Counted from the first letter of the stretch, positions 17,777 through 27,846 are shown. The stretch: DNA of 64,000 nt from Peribacillus deserti (GCF_016909175.1 NZ_JAFBFI010000007.1:124001-188000), one strand, 5' to 3'. A program made the numbers and translations. Notes: a model not told the origin generated them from the letters alone.

Positions 17777-18049
17777 TCATCCCCTTACAAGCAATGGTTT
17801 TAATCCTGAACCCAATTCTAGAGGTTTTCGGGTATTACTACTGGCAGAGCGGCTGATTTTTTGCAAAAGCTGTCCTGTGCCCCCATAAATCTTCTGCGCC
17901 TTTTCAATTATTTCAGAGCCCTCACTCCACATCTTTTCTTTTTCTTTATCTGCATGTATTCCCAAAGTTTCTTCTAATACTTCAAGCTGGTCATTAATGT
18001 CTAATAGCATTTCTAAAATTTTATCTTTTGAAACCAATTTTTCAGCCAT
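17777..18049 (-). CDS. yppD: YppD-like small protein
   Basis: Protein of 90 residues with an N-terminal helical segment (ILEMLLDINDQLEVLEETLG) and a basic tail with KPLLVRG. The ATG at 18049 has GGGGAGGAA upstream. The name is assigned mainly by position between yppE and yppC, so the symbol is less certain than the reading frame. Function unknown. Confidence 0.7.
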   Translation of the reverse strand: MAEKLVSKDKILEMLLDINDQLEVLEETLGIHADKEKEKMWSEGSEIIEKAQKIYGGTGQLLQKISRSASSNTRKPLELGSGLKPLLVRG

Positions 18050-18234
18050 CTTTTATTCCTCCCCGGCTATCTTTACTCCTAATATTCTGTATGAATAAAA
18101 AACTTCCTCCATTGTTGACAAAACTAGAAGCTAATCGCCAAAGAAAGTGCCAAAGCACTATGTTCAACCCATTTTCGACAACTAAGAATGAAAACTTTCT
18201 CCTTGCAAATGCTAAAACCAGGAGGTGTTTAGGA

Positions 18235-18339
18235 ATGAAAAAACAAGAAAACAATAAAAAATCCGGAAATCAAACAAAAGAAAATGCTCCAGGCTATGGT
18301 GATAAAAAGCTGATAGGTGCAAACCGCCCATCAGAATAA
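18235..18339 (+). CDS. sspM: Small acid-soluble spore protein SspM-like, 34 aa
   Basis: A 34-residue basic peptide ending DKKLIGANRPSE, closely matching the DKKLGGPNRPS end of B. subtilis SspM, which has the same length. The N-terminus is Lys/Gln/Asn-rich. AGGAGGTG precedes the ATG at 18235, chosen over the longer upstream frame because of this ribosome binding site and the match in length. Such proteins are made in the forespore under SigG; I could not fix a clear SigG promoter. It ends at a bidirectional terminator shared with yppC. Confidence 0.82.
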   Translation: MKKQENNKKSGNQTKENAPGYGDKKLIGANRPSE

Positions 18340-18348
18340 AGAAATGGT

Positions 18349-18383
18349 AAAAATCCCTGCCAACACGCGGCAGGGATTTTTGT
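18349..18383. terminator. Bidirectional terminator between sspM and yppC
   Basis: AAAATCCCTGCC and GGCAGGGATTTTT form a long stem with A and T runs on the two sides, between two convergent genes. Confidence 0.92.
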
Positions 18384-18400
18384 TTATGGTTTATCAGCTG

Positions 18401-19381
18401 TTATTCGCTTTTCACTAATAAACGATAGATAGTTACACCTGCTTCTAATTGCTTTTGTTTATTTTTATACCACGCTGTCAGCTCCGCATTTTCCGGGCTT
18501 TTTTCTGGTTTCAGCCATTTGTTCTTGATCTTTCGGTGTTTGTCCCATAGTTCAACACTGCTTCTATGATGATTGATAACAGGATAAATGGTTCTTAAAA
18601 ACGGAGTTTCTCTCGTTTTTTTATAAGGGAAATATTGTTCATAATCGATTCTGGAGCCCGTATGCTCAGTACTTACTGAAAATTGGTAGAATTGGGGGAA
18701 TAATTCGTTTGAGAAAAGCAAGGAGCCCAATTTCTTGCCGAGTTTAATTCTAGAGTCTAGCTGCCGGAAGTTATAAGCACTTAATCCATAAAGAGTACCA
18801 TCCATGGTTGGAAACAACACGGTGCTGAAATGAAGCCAATCCTGAAATAAAAAACTAAACGATTTAAATACCAGGCTCTTATACATCTTATGCTGGATGA
18901 CGGGGCGCTGAATTAAGTTTTGTTCATTTATAATAAGAGCATCCAGAAGTCTTTGTTCATTTCGATGCTTCCAAAAGAAAAGCCACTCGTTTTCAATATA
19001 TTTTGAAATATTAAACTTTCTGCCTAAGTGAAACAAAGGTCTGCCCAATTTCGTCGAATAATGATAGAGCAGTAATTGTGGAAAGGCATCGTCAAATATC
19101 AGCCAGTTTGCTCGTTCATATGTCAAAAATAATATTTTTCTATATTCATTAGAAAGAGCTTTAGGCAGCCAAATACCCTCAAGGTCGCACATATTCCAGC
19201 CGGCATTCCTTGAAACCATACTGGCTAAAAATGACCATTTTATTTCAGAATATGCTTTGAAAAATTCAAAATAAGCAGCGGTCCGAGATATATTATCTTT
19301 ATTTTTATGTTCTGTTACCTTTCGGATCGAGGATAAAATATAGTCGTCATTTATCTGAAGCGGAGGAGAATAGTTACACAT
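18401..19381 (-). CDS. yppC: YppC, DUF2515 protein
   Basis: Protein of 326 residues rich in aromatic and positively charged residues, with WSFLASMVSRNAGWNMCDLE near 50-70 and an FHLGRKFNISKYIENEW segment. No signal peptide or recognisable catalytic motif. It matches the DUF2515/YppC family by sequence style and place, divergent from recU. Function unknown. Confidence 0.82.
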   Translation of the reverse strand: MCNYSPPLQINDDYILSSIRKVTEHKNKDNISRTAAYFEFFKAYSEIKWSFLASMVSRNAGWNMCDLEGIWLPKALSNEYRKILFLTYERANWLIFDDAFPQLLLYHYSTKLGRPLFHLGRKFNISKYIENEWLFFWKHRNEQRLLDALIINEQNLIQRPVIQHKMYKSLVFKSFSFLFQDWLHFSTVLFPTMDGTLYGLSAYNFRQLDSRIKLGKKLGSLLFSNELFPQFYQFSVSTEHTGSRIDYEQYFPYKKTRETPFLRTIYPVINHHRSSVELWDKHRKIKNKWLKPEKSPENAELTAWYKNKQKQLEAGVTIYRLLVKSE

Positions 19382-19519
19382 AAAGAAAAACCCTCCTTTA
19401 AATCTAGTCCGAAAAAAAAATGCCCTTCTTTCCCTAGGTTAGACGATTAAATAAGTTTTATTCACCCCATTTTAAGCAATCTTTGCTATTATATTATGAG
19501 TGGTTAAGGAGGGGACGGA

Positions 19520-20131
19520 TTGGCTTTTAATTATCCGAATGGACGGAAATTTGTTTCAATGCCAGACACCGGAGCAAAAACACCCGTTAAAAAAATGAAT
19601 TTTAGCAATCGGGGAATGACATTAGAGGATGATATCAATGCATCAAATGATTATTATTTAGCCAATGGAATTGCTGTTGTTCACAAAAAACCGACTCCCG
19701 TACAGATCGTGGATGTACACTATCCGAAGAGAAGTGCGGCTGTCATAAAAGAGGCCTATTTTAAACAAACTTCAACAACTGATTATAATGGAATATATAA
19801 AGGGCGATATATTGATTTTGAGGCGAAGGAAACACAAAATCCTTCTTCCTTCCCTTTGAAGAATTTTCATACCCATCAAATTGAGCATATGCAGGCAGTT
19901 ATGGTTCAGGGAGCGATCGCTTTCGTTATCCTAAGATTTACAGCTACAGAGGAAATTTATTTAATGAAAGCTGAAGATCTGATCAATTATTGGGACAGAA
20001 TGATGTCCGGCGGCCGGAAATCGATAGCAAAATCAGAGGTGGAAGCATGTTCCTCTAGCATTCTGCTTGGTTTTCAGCCTAGAATTGACTATATTAAGAT
20101 AATAGATCAGCTATATGCATCATACTTTTAG
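19520..20131 (+). CDS. recU: Holliday junction resolvase RecU
   Basis: Cleaves four-way junctions during recombinational repair and chromosome segregation. The 203-residue product contains [11 protein letters not shown]-like [18 protein letters not shown] (junction-binding stalk region) and the catalytic block [17 protein letters not shown] near 95-110 with the D-E-K of a PD-(D/E)XK fold. The start is TTG at 19520, 8 bases after AAGGAGGGG. It is the first gene of the recU-ponA operon, 32 nt before ponA. Confidence 0.95.
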   Translation: MAFNYPNGRKFVSMPDTGAKTPVKKMNFSNRGMTLEDDINASNDYYLANGIAVVHKKPTPVQIVDVHYPKRSAAVIKEAYFKQTSTTDYNGIYKGRYIDFEAKETQNPSSFPLKNFHTHQIEHMQAVMVQGAIAFVILRFTATEEIYLMKAEDLINYWDRMMSGGRKSIAKSEVEACSSSILLGFQPRIDYIKIIDQLYASYF

Positions 20132-20163
20132 TTTTTTTCTGTATAGAAAGGCAGGTAGCTTTA

Positions 20164-22857
20164 ATGGCACAAAATTATAAAACTAGAGAAGAGCGCCGAA
20201 AACAGCAGACACAGGTAAAGAACAATAAGAAAGGCAAGACTAAGCCTTCTGGTCTGTTTAAACGAATCTTCCTTTTATTGATAGCTTTAGGCATAACAGG
20301 AATGGTATTAGGGGGAGCGGCCTTCGCTTACTTTGCGGCAACAGCACCTAAGCTGAGCCAGGGTATGTTAAAGGATCCGGTATCCTCCAAAATCTATGAC
20401 AAAAACAAGCATTTGATCAAAGAAGTAGGAAAAGAAAATCGGGAATATGTTCCTTTTGATGAAATACCGCAATCAGTAGTTGATGCTACGATCGCTACAG
20501 AAGATGCTCGTTTCTTTGAGCATCATGGAGTTGATATCCGCAGACTGGGAAGTGCGGTGGTTGCCAATGTGACTGATGGATTTGGGTCACAGGGTGCCAG
20601 TACGATTACACAGCAATTAGTAAAAAGATCTTTTTTAACACCTGAAAAAACGATAAAGCGTAAAGCTCAGGAACTATGGATCTCCTTGCAGATCGAACGC
20701 AAGTATACAAAAGAACAAATCTTTGAAATGTATGTAAACAAAATTTTCTATGGTGAAAGAGCAAATGGAATTTCAACCGCAGCTAAAACGTACTTTAATA
20801 AGTCTTTAAAGGAGTTAACACTCCCTGAGGTTGCCACCCTTGTTGGTCTGCCGCAAAGTCCTTCTTATTATTCACCATTCGACTACCCTGACAGAGCAGA
20901 AAAACGAAGGAATGTTGTGCTTACTCTAATGGAGAGGCACGGATATATCAGTAAAGAGGAAATGGCTGAAGCAAAAGCTGTCCCTGTCAAGAAGCTGTTA
21001 GTGAAAGAAGAACATAGAGTAAAAAACACAGAACCTTATAATGCATTTATTGACCATGTAATCAATGAAGTAGAAGATATGGGAGATTACAATGTATTCA
21101 CAGATGGATTAGAAATTTATACTACAATGGATCCTAAAGCACAGGAACACGTTTATGAAATGATGTCCTCCGATCAGTTTAATTTCCCTGATGAAAAGTT
21201 CCAGGCGGGTATTACCCTGCTTGATACAAAAACGGGTGAAATCCGTGCTTTAGGCGGAGGCCGAAATATTAAAGGTGAAAGAAATTACAATTACGCCACT
21301 CAGATCGAAAGATCACCAGGTTCCACCATTAAGCCTATCGTAGATTACGGCCCGGCGATTGAGTATTTGAACTGGTCCACTTACGAACAAATTGTGGATG
21401 AACAGTATCAATATTCGGATGGAACTCCAATAAATAATTACAATAATCAATTTCGCGGCCAAATGACGATCCGTGAAGCCCTGGGCCGTTCCTTGAATAT
21501 CCCTGCACTAAAAGCTCTTCAGGCAGTTGGCCTGGATAAAGCCAGAGAGTTTGGCACAGGTCTTGGCCTGCCCTTGAAAAAGGATAAGTTTTTTGAATCA
21601 GCATCCATTGGCGGCATTAATCCCGGGATATCACCTCTTCAATTGGCAGGTGCATACAGTGCTTTTGGCAATAATGGGATTTTCAATAAACCGCATGCAA
21701 TTACTAAGATTGTGGTGAACAACACGGAAATCAAAACGGCGCCGGAACCACAGGTTGCTATGAAAGAAAGCACAGCCTTTATGGTTACAGATATGCTAAA
21801 GAGTGTTGTTAAGTCTTCCTACGGTACTGGTTCTTATGCAAATGTTCCTGAACTCCACGTGGCAGGAAAAACAGGAACAACGAATTATACCGAGGATGAA
21901 AGACAGAAGTGGAATATACCTGAAACAGCCGTTCCAGATGCCTGGTTTGCAGGTTATACGACGAACTATACTGCAGCTGTGTGGACTGGATACGGGAATA
22001 AGAAAGACTATATTCCTGTCGAAAATGAGTATCAAAAAATCTCACAAAAAATGTTTAGAGAATTAATGCGTTATGTTTCTCAGGATAAAGAGACTCCTGA
22101 TTTTAAACAGCCGAAAAGTGTAGTACAGGTTAAGGTTGAGAAGGGATCAAACCCTCCTAAGCTTGCCAGCGATTATACACCTGAAAGCAACATCAGCTAT
22201 GAATACTTTGTCCGCGGACACCAGCCTACCGAGGTTTCTAAGGAATACGAAAAACCAAAAGGACCAGGAAAACTAGAAGCATCTTATGATCCTGATGCCA
22301 ATCAAATCACACTAAAATGGGATTATAAAGGCAAAGAAAAAGACCCGGAATTTGAGGTTTCTGTAGCGTTAAATGACGGAGCAGATTCAGTTCTTACTGT
22401 CACTCGGAATCAAGGGCTGAAAATTGATAATCCTCAAGCAGGCGGAACATACAGATTTACCGTTTCAGCCATAGCTGGCGGCAGCAGAAGTGATTCAGCT
22501 TCTACAACTATTCAAATTCCAGAATTGGAAAAAGAACCAGCCATCCCTAGCGAAGAGAATGAGAATACCAACCCAGAAGATCCAAGCCAGGATCAAGAGA
22601 ATGGTGAAAACCAGGATCCTGCTCAAGGTGAAGGCAAAGATCAAGGACAGGAAGAGGATAACCCTCAAGATGGCGAGGATGGCAGCACAGAAGAGCCTGC
22701 CGAGCCTGAGGAGCCTGAAACACCAACCGAAGATGAAACCAATCCACCTGAAACTGGGGACGATGGAACTGGAACCGAAAATGATAATGGGCAGCAAGAA
22801 ACCCGTAGAAGCAACTCAACCAATGTACCTTCTCAAAGGCAGCAGTCCTTCAATTAA
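20164..22857 (+). CDS. ponA: Class A penicillin-binding protein 1
   Basis: Bifunctional peptidoglycan glycosyltransferase/transpeptidase at the membrane. Order: basic cytosolic tail, membrane helix (about 32-58), GT51 domain with EDARFFEHHGVD (catalytic Glu 113) and QGASTITQQ, then transpeptidase domain with SxxK at 387-390 (STIK), SLN at 443-445 and KTGTT from 569. A fibronectin-like region follows at about 685-780, and the last roughly 105 residues are a very acidic Glu/Asp/Pro/Gln-rich tail. Total 897 residues. The gene follows recU by 32 nt; GpsB (gpsB in this window) is its localisation partner in Bacillus. Confidence 0.96.
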   Translation: MAQNYKTREERRKQQTQVKNNKKGKTKPSGLFKRIFLLLIALGITGMVLGGAAFAYFAATAPKLSQGMLKDPVSSKIYDKNKHLIKEVGKENREYVPFDEIPQSVVDATIATEDARFFEHHGVDIRRLGSAVVANVTDGFGSQGASTITQQLVKRSFLTPEKTIKRKAQELWISLQIERKYTKEQIFEMYVNKIFYGERANGISTAAKTYFNKSLKELTLPEVATLVGLPQSPSYYSPFDYPDRAEKRRNVVLTLMERHGYISKEEMAEAKAVPVKKLLVKEEHRVKNTEPYNAFIDHVINEVEDMGDYNVFTDGLEIYTTMDPKAQEHVYEMMSSDQFNFPDEKFQAGITLLDTKTGEIRALGGGRNIKGERNYNYATQIERSPGSTIKPIVDYGPAIEYLNWSTYEQIVDEQYQYSDGTPINNYNNQFRGQMTIREALGRSLNIPALKALQAVGLDKAREFGTGLGLPLKKDKFFESASIGGINPGISPLQLAGAYSAFGNNGIFNKPHAITKIVVNNTEIKTAPEPQVAMKESTAFMVTDMLKSVVKSSYGTGSYANVPELHVAGKTGTTNYTEDERQKWNIPETAVPDAWFAGYTTNYTAAVWTGYGNKKDYIPVENEYQKISQKMFRELMRYVSQDKETPDFKQPKSVVQVKVEKGSNPPKLASDYTPESNISYEYFVRGHQPTEVSKEYEKPKGPGKLEASYDPDANQITLKWDYKGKEKDPEFEVSVALNDGADSVLTVTRNQGLKIDNPQAGGTYRFTVSAIAGGSRSDSASTTIQIPELEKEPAIPSEENENTNPEDPSQDQENGENQDPAQGEGKDQGQEEDNPQDGEDGSTEEPAEPEEPETPTEDETNPPETGDDGTGTENDNGQQETRRSNSTNVPSQRQQSFN

Positions 22858-22925
22858 TTTTTACAAATTACCCAACTTCATGGCAGTTCTGATTTAGAAC
22901 TGTAGAACTGCCATAGTTAGGTTTA

Positions 22926-22975
22926 TAGCCATAAAAAACCGTCTAAGTTTCATCTTAGACGGTTTTTTATGGCTA
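22926..22975. terminator. Bidirectional terminator between ponA and ypoC
   Basis: AGCCATAAAAAACCGTCTAA pairs with its complement on the other side of TTTCATC, giving a very strong stem with T runs in both directions. The ypoC stop codon lies in the loop, so the last ypoC codons form one arm. Confidence 0.92.
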
Positions 22976-23477
22976 TTTGTTTGTAAAACATTTTTTCTAG
23001 TTCTTGAAAGAGGATATTTAGCTGCTTATACGCATGAAACAAGACAGGCCTCTCAAGGATAAAAGTTAATCGTTCGGCTGCATTAATAGGAGATAAGGCT
23101 AATTCTGAACCCTGATTGCTCCAGTCTCGTACACAAACAGGACGGCTGTTAATCCAAAAAAGAGCTGATATCCATATGGAAATGGCTCTTTTCATGTGAA
23201 GAAAGGCCTTATCCGTTTTGCGCAGGGAAAATAAATCAGCAAGCACTTTACTTTCCCTATGCCATAAAGCCAGCAAATCGGGCATGACCTTTTCAGCATG
23301 CTCCCAAGGCGCAAAGCTCTCGATACTGTTATAAAAACAAATTTCGTAAGGGAAATAATGATGGACTAACAGCTCCGGTGTCCATACTTTCAGTTCTTCC
23401 CTGGAAAGCTGAACCGTCTCTTTGAAATAAATAGTTCCTACTAATGAGTTAGGAGTGGCTAGAATCAAGTTTGTCAT
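22950..23477 (-). CDS. ypoC: YpoC family protein
   Basis: Protein of 175 residues; aromatic-rich, with WTPELLVHHYFPYEICFYNS near the N-terminus and FILERPVLFHAYKQLNILFQ near the C-terminus. No known motif and no function assigned in B. subtilis. The start was set at ATG 23477, which overlaps the nth stop by 4 nt (ATGA), rather than a longer in-frame start inside nth. Translation is probably coupled to nth. Confidence 0.85.
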   Translation of the reverse strand: MTNLILATPNSLVGTIYFKETVQLSREELKVWTPELLVHHYFPYEICFYNSIESFAPWEHAEKVMPDLLALWHRESKVLADLFSLRKTDKAFLHMKRAISIWISALFWINSRPVCVRDWSNQGSELALSPINAAERLTFILERPVLFHAYKQLNILFQELEKMFYKQIAIKNRLR

Positions 23478-24130
23478 TTTGTTTTTACCCTTTTCATCCG
23501 CTTCTTCCCCTCCCTGCATAGATCGAGAAGCGGACATATCTCACATTGCGGCGACTGTGCCTTACAATGATATCTTCCGAAGAATATCAGCCTATGGTGA
23601 GTCTCTGACCACTTTTCTTTAGGCACTTTTCTCATTAAAGCAGTTTCTACTTCAAGAACGCTGTCTTTCCACCTGGAAATCCCCAGCCTTTTACTGACCC
23701 TCTCCACATGTGTATCAACAGCTATTGCAGGAATGCCAAATGCAACAGATACTACTACATTGGCTGTTTTCCGCCCTACTCCCGGAAATCTAGTTAATTC
23801 ATCGCGGTCCGCAGGAAGCTGCCCTGAATATTCGTCAATCAGCATGCGGCATAGCTTTTGAATATTTTTTGCCTTATTTCGATAAAGCCCAATAGACCTA
23901 ATATCCCCTTCCAGCTCTTCAAGAGGGACATTTAGATAATCTTCAGGGGTTTTATATTTTTGAAATAAAGTTTTCGTCACCCTGTTTACCAATGCATCCG
24001 TACATTGAGCTGACAGTGCAACTGCAATGACCAGTTCAAATGGATTGGAATGATTAAGCTCACAATGGGCATCAGGAAACATATTTCCTATCGTATCCAG
24101 ACAATAGTTAATCTGAGTTTGATTTAGCAT
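23474..24130 (-). CDS. nth: Endonuclease III, Fe-S DNA glycosylase/AP lyase
   Basis: Base excision repair enzyme that removes oxidised pyrimidines and cuts at the abasic site. The helix-hairpin-helix LTRFPGVGRKTANVV carries the catalytic Lys (about 121); VDTHVERV supplies the catalytic Asp (about 139); the C-terminal C-x6-C-x2-C-x5-C loop at about 189-205 (CKAQSPQCEICPLLDLC) holds the 4Fe-4S cluster. Start ATG 24130 (MLNQTQINY) fits AAGGAG eight bases upstream and the remembered B. subtilis N-terminus. It lies 47 nt after dnaD and overlaps ypoC. Confidence 0.96.
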   Translation of the reverse strand: MLNQTQINYCLDTIGNMFPDAHCELNHSNPFELVIAVALSAQCTDALVNRVTKTLFQKYKTPEDYLNVPLEELEGDIRSIGLYRNKAKNIQKLCRMLIDEYSGQLPADRDELTRFPGVGRKTANVVVSVAFGIPAIAVDTHVERVSKRLGISRWKDSVLEVETALMRKVPKEKWSETHHRLIFFGRYHCKAQSPQCEICPLLDLCREGKKRMKRVKTK

Positions 24131-24177
24131 GGTCATTACTCCTTAAAAACTGAGTATTTCCGTTACATAGAAACCAT

Positions 24178-24885
24178 TTATTGCTCAAGCCAATTATAAA
24201 ATGGGACAGTTTTACTGACTTGAGGAATTTCCTGCTTCTTATCCCTTCTATTATGAAGACGGAATTTCTGGCCGTGGCTTTTAGCTTGATCTGGAGTTCT
24301 GATACCATTCTTTTTCCACTCAAAAAGAATCCTGTCTATGTATCTGAAATTCAATTTACCTGATATAACAGCTTCCTTTAACGCTGCTTTAATCATTGTA
24401 AAATGGTGTTCATCTTCCATCCACATGGCGAGGGTCTCACATTCGAACGGAGAAAGCGGCCTCCCGAATTCCTTTTCAAAAACCGTATAAAGGCTTTCTT
24501 CATTTTCCACTTCAACTTTTACCTGGGACGTTTCTTTCTCATTTTGGACTTTCAAAAAGAACTGTACCAGCTTATCGTAAAGAGGTTCTAACGAATACAT
24601 TTCAAATAGTATAGAGTTTTCCCTATATTCCTCTTTAATCTGCAGGAAGCCTTTTTGAATCAGCCTTCTTAAAAGGCTGGAGCACTCAGAGCTGTCAACA
24701 TTCATTCTGTCCGATATTTGATCAGGAGTTGGAAATGTATTTCCCTTCTCATTAAAATGCTGTATATGAAGCAAAACCATAAATTCTAGTTCACTAAGAC
24801 CCATTCGTTTATAATGGGACAAAAGAAAAGAAGGAATAGAAACATTGCCTTCCTTCATCCAAGCAAGAAAATTATCTTTTAACAT
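24178..24885 (-). CDS. dnaD: Primosomal protein DnaD
   Basis: DNA replication initiation and restart protein acting with DnaB and DnaI to load the helicase. The 235-residue product has an N-terminal winged-helix region (LSELEFMVLLHIQHFNEKGN, near 31-50) and a C-terminal DnaB/DnaD domain with FGRPLSPFECETLAMWMED and the YIDRILFEWKKNGI motif. GAGGTG precedes the ATG at 24885. The gene order dnaD-nth-ypoC is that of B. subtilis. Confidence 0.96.
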   Translation of the reverse strand: MLKDNFLAWMKEGNVSIPSFLLSHYKRMGLSELEFMVLLHIQHFNEKGNTFPTPDQISDRMNVDSSECSSLLRRLIQKGFLQIKEEYRENSILFEMYSLEPLYDKLVQFFLKVQNEKETSQVKVEVENEESLYTVFEKEFGRPLSPFECETLAMWMEDEHHFTMIKAALKEAVISGKLNFRYIDRILFEWKKNGIRTPDQAKSHGQKFRLHNRRDKKQEIPQVSKTVPFYNWLEQ

Positions 24886-25079
24886 TTAGGACACCTCAAC
24901 TCTAATTATACCACGAAAGAATCAGTCAAAATGAGAAAATAACTCCGGGGTAAAATTTACATGTATGTTCATTTTTTTGTTTTAAGTTAAACCCGCCGCT
25001 TTTCTCAATTTCCTTAATGTTAGATCTTCGATTCAGTAACAATGATTAACAATTTATTCCAGACTTTGCTGTTGAATCG

Positions 25080-25119
25080 AAAAAAAGAAAAGCTCAACTG
25101 GTTATTGAGCTTTTCTTTG
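25080..25119 (-). terminator. Terminator of asnS
   Basis: On the minus strand AAAAGCTCAA and TTGAGCTTTT form a ten-base stem around TAACCAG, followed by CTTTTTTT. Confidence 0.9.
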
Positions 25120-25227
25120 TATTATACATCTTTTTATCCATGAATCGGTTAAACCTCTTCCGCTTAGGAAGCCCTTCATATAAAGGAATTTCATAGCTTA
25201 AGCTACAATGTAAGAAACATTTAGTTT

Positions 25228-26520
25228 TTATGGGTATAAACGGTTAAGCAGACGAGGGAATGGAATGGTCTCCCGTACATGCTCTACTCCGCTGATCCAG
25301 GCAACTGTTCTTTCAAGCCCAAGCCCGAAGCCAGAATGCGGAACTGAACCATATTGTCTAAGTTCTAAATACCATTTATAAGCATCCATGCTTAGATTAT
25401 GTTCTTCTATTCTTCTCTTTAAGAATTCATAATCATGTATCCGCTGGGAACCGCCGATAATTTCTCCATAACCTTCTGGAGCAATTAGATCCGCGCAAAG
25501 GACAACATCATCACGATTCGGATCTGGCTGCATATAAAAAGGTTTAATGCCTGTAGGGTAATGTGTAATAAATACAGGCTTGTCATAGCTTTCAGCAATA
25601 GCTGTTTCATGAGGAGCACCGAAATCATCGCCCCATTGAATGTCATCAAATCCTTTTTCATGCAGGAATTTAATGGCGTCATCATAAGTGATTCTAGGGA
25701 ATGGAGCCTTAATATGTTCCAGCTTTGACAGGTCTCTTCCCAATGTATTTAATTGGATTGGACAGTTTTTCAAGACAGATTGAACGATGTGGGAAACATA
25801 CTGTTCCTGAACCTCAAGGTTATCCTCGAAATCGTAGAACGCCATCTCTGGCTCAATCATCCAAAATTCAATTAAATGGCGGCGTGTTTTAGACTTTTCT
25901 GCACGGAAGGTCGGTCCGAATGAGAACACTTTTCCAAGTGCCATCGCCGCTGCTTCCATATACAGCTGGCCGCTTTGAGAAAGGTATGCATCTTCATCAA
26001 AATATTTCGTAGCAAAAAGCTCGGATGTTCCTTCAGGAGCACTTCCTGTTAATATGGGAGGATCCACTTTTGAAAAACCATTTTCATTAAAAAATTCATA
26101 TGTTGCCCGAATAATTTCATTTCTGATCTGCATCAAAGCATGCTGTCTTTTTGAACGCAGCCATAAATGCCGGTTGTCCATCAAGAACTCTGTACCGTGG
26201 GCTTTAGGAGTAATCGGATAATCTTTTGAGTCCTGGATCACTTCAATATCCTTCACTACCAATTCAAAACCAAAAGGTGAACGTTCGTCTCTTTGGACCG
26301 TACCAATCACATAGAGTGAGGATTCTTGGGTCAGCGCTTTGGCTTTTGCAAATACTTCTTCCCCTACATCTTCTTTTACTACAACTCCCTGGATAAATCC
26401 GCTGCCATCCCGAAGCTGCAAAAAGGCAATTTTGCCGCTGGATCTTTTATTTGCCAGCCAGCCGCCAATTGTTACTTCTTCGCCTGCATATTTACTAACA
26501 TCTTTAATCATTGTTTTCAC
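25228..26520 (-). CDS. asnS: Asparaginyl-tRNA synthetase
   Basis: Class IIb synthetase charging tRNA-Asn. The 430-residue product has an OB-fold anticodon domain (about 1-100), motif 2 [16 protein letters not shown], and motif 3 [13 protein letters not shown] near the C-terminus. The start was set to GTG 26520 because GGAGGG lies about ten bases upstream and it gives the usual 430 residues; a longer frame begins inside that ribosome binding site. I see no T-box leader in front of it. It follows aspB in the same direction. Confidence 0.95.
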   Translation of the reverse strand: MKTMIKDVSKYAGEEVTIGGWLANKRSSGKIAFLQLRDGSGFIQGVVVKEDVGEEVFAKAKALTQESSLYVIGTVQRDERSPFGFELVVKDIEVIQDSKDYPITPKAHGTEFLMDNRHLWLRSKRQHALMQIRNEIIRATYEFFNENGFSKVDPPILTGSAPEGTSELFATKYFDEDAYLSQSGQLYMEAAAMALGKVFSFGPTFRAEKSKTRRHLIEFWMIEPEMAFYDFEDNLEVQEQYVSHIVQSVLKNCPIQLNTLGRDLSKLEHIKAPFPRITYDDAIKFLHEKGFDDIQWGDDFGAPHETAIAESYDKPVFITHYPTGIKPFYMQPDPNRDDVVLCADLIAPEGYGEIIGGSQRIHDYEFLKRRIEEHNLSMDAYKWYLELRQYGSVPHSGFGLGLERTVAWISGVEHVRETIPFPRLLNRLYP

Positions 26521-26651
26521 GAGTTTATTTCCCTCCAAAAATCTTCACAAACTGACATATATTATTTATTATACCCTTGACTCATTTCCCAGGCAATCTG
26601 CTGCCTCATGCATATAGCCTTGAGAGCATATAGTGCCTCCAAATGATTCAA

Positions 26652-27830
26652 TTACTTATTATTTATAAAGGATCCGATTCTTTCTACTGCCTTTTCTAAT
26701 TGTTCCATGGATGTTGCATATGACAGCCGTATATTATCTGGTGACCCAAAGCCAGAACCCGGGATTACAGCTACCTTCGCTTCTTCAAGCAGCGCCTTAA
26801 CAAAAGCATCTACATCGTTGTATCCAGTTTTTTCTGCCGCTTCCCGTACATTTGGATATAGATAAAAAGCTCCCTGTGGTTTTATACAGGTGACACCAGG
26901 TATGGAAACAAGTTTTTCATGAATAGCATCTAATCTGCTCTCGAAAGCTTGTCTCATAGTTTCCACATCGTCCTGCGGTCCTTCATATGCTGCAATAGCT
27001 CCGTACTGTGCCGTTGTTGTCGGGTTTGAAGTGCTATGGCTCGCCAGATTCGTCATCGCTTTTATGATTTCTTCGTTTCCGGCAGCGTATCCAATTCTCC
27101 AGCCTGTCATACTATGGGATTTAGAGACCCCGTTAATTATAATGGTGTTTTCCTTTAATTCAGGTGATAGTTCAGCAATGGATATATGTTCGCTGTTTCC
27201 ATACACAAGCTTTTCATAAATTTCATCTGAAACGATTAAAATATTGTGCTTCAAGCATACTTCACCAAGAGCATGAAGCTCTTCCTTTGAATAAATCATT
27301 CCGGTAGGGTTGCTTGGAGAATTGATAATAACCGCTTTTGTTTTTGGGGTTATGGCGTTTTCAAGCTGCTCTGCCGTAATTTTATAAGAGTTGGCTTCCG
27401 TACCCTCTACATAAACTGGCTTGCCGTCAGCAAGCTTTACCTGCTCCGGATAGCTGACCCAGTAAGGAATAGGAATAATTACTTCATCACCTTCATCTAA
27501 TATAGCCTGAAACAAAGTATACAGTGCATGCTTTGCTCCCGAACCCACCATGATTTGTGATGGTTGATATTCCAGCCCCTGGTCTTTTCTCAGCTTTTCA
27601 GCAATAACAGCTTTTAACTTAGGCAGCCCTGCAGAAGGAGTGTATTTCGTATGCCCTTCATTCATGGATACAGCGGCAGCGTCAATGATATGCTGGGGAG
27701 TATTGAAATCTGGTTCACCAGCTCCCAGTCCAATTACATCAATGCCTTGTGCTTTCATTTCTTTTGCCTTTGCTGTTATGGCAAGTGTTGTAGACGGGGT
27801 TAAAGCCTGAACTCTTTTAGCTAACAACAT
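26652..27830 (-). CDS. aspB: Aspartate aminotransferase
   Basis: PLP enzyme interconverting aspartate/2-oxoglutarate with oxaloacetate/glutamate. Fold type I, 392 residues. NPTG lies at 174-177 and SDEIYEKLVY near 201-210; the PLP lysine is at about 237 in SKSHSMTGWRIGY. The C-terminal arginine region (IRLSYATS) is present. It lies 16 nt after ypmB and before asnS, so aspartate-derived products and Asn-tRNA may share expression. Confidence 0.95.
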   Translation of the reverse strand: MLLAKRVQALTPSTTLAITAKAKEMKAQGIDVIGLGAGEPDFNTPQHIIDAAAVSMNEGHTKYTPSAGLPKLKAVIAEKLRKDQGLEYQPSQIMVGSGAKHALYTLFQAILDEGDEVIIPIPYWVSYPEQVKLADGKPVYVEGTEANSYKITAEQLENAITPKTKAVIINSPSNPTGMIYSKEELHALGEVCLKHNILIVSDEIYEKLVYGNSEHISIAELSPELKENTIIINGVSKSHSMTGWRIGYAAGNEEIIKAMTNLASHSTSNPTTTAQYGAIAAYEGPQDDVETMRQAFESRLDAIHEKLVSIPGVTCIKPQGAFYLYPNVREAAEKTGYNDVDAFVKALLEEAKVAVIPGSGFGSPDNIRLSYATSMEQLEKAVERIGSFINNK

Positions 27831-27846
27831 TCTTTGTATCCTCCAA

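Noticed and set aside
22490-22897. Long open frames on both strands over the end of ponA
   Set aside because: They arise from the low-complexity Glu/Asp/Pro codons of the PonA tail, have no ribosome binding sites and encode biased, meaningless composition.
26521-26651. Possible T-box leader before asnS
   Set aside because: I looked for the conserved T-box sequence (GGTGGTACCGCG-like) and a specifier stem and saw neither; the aspB-asnS interval is only about 130 bases.
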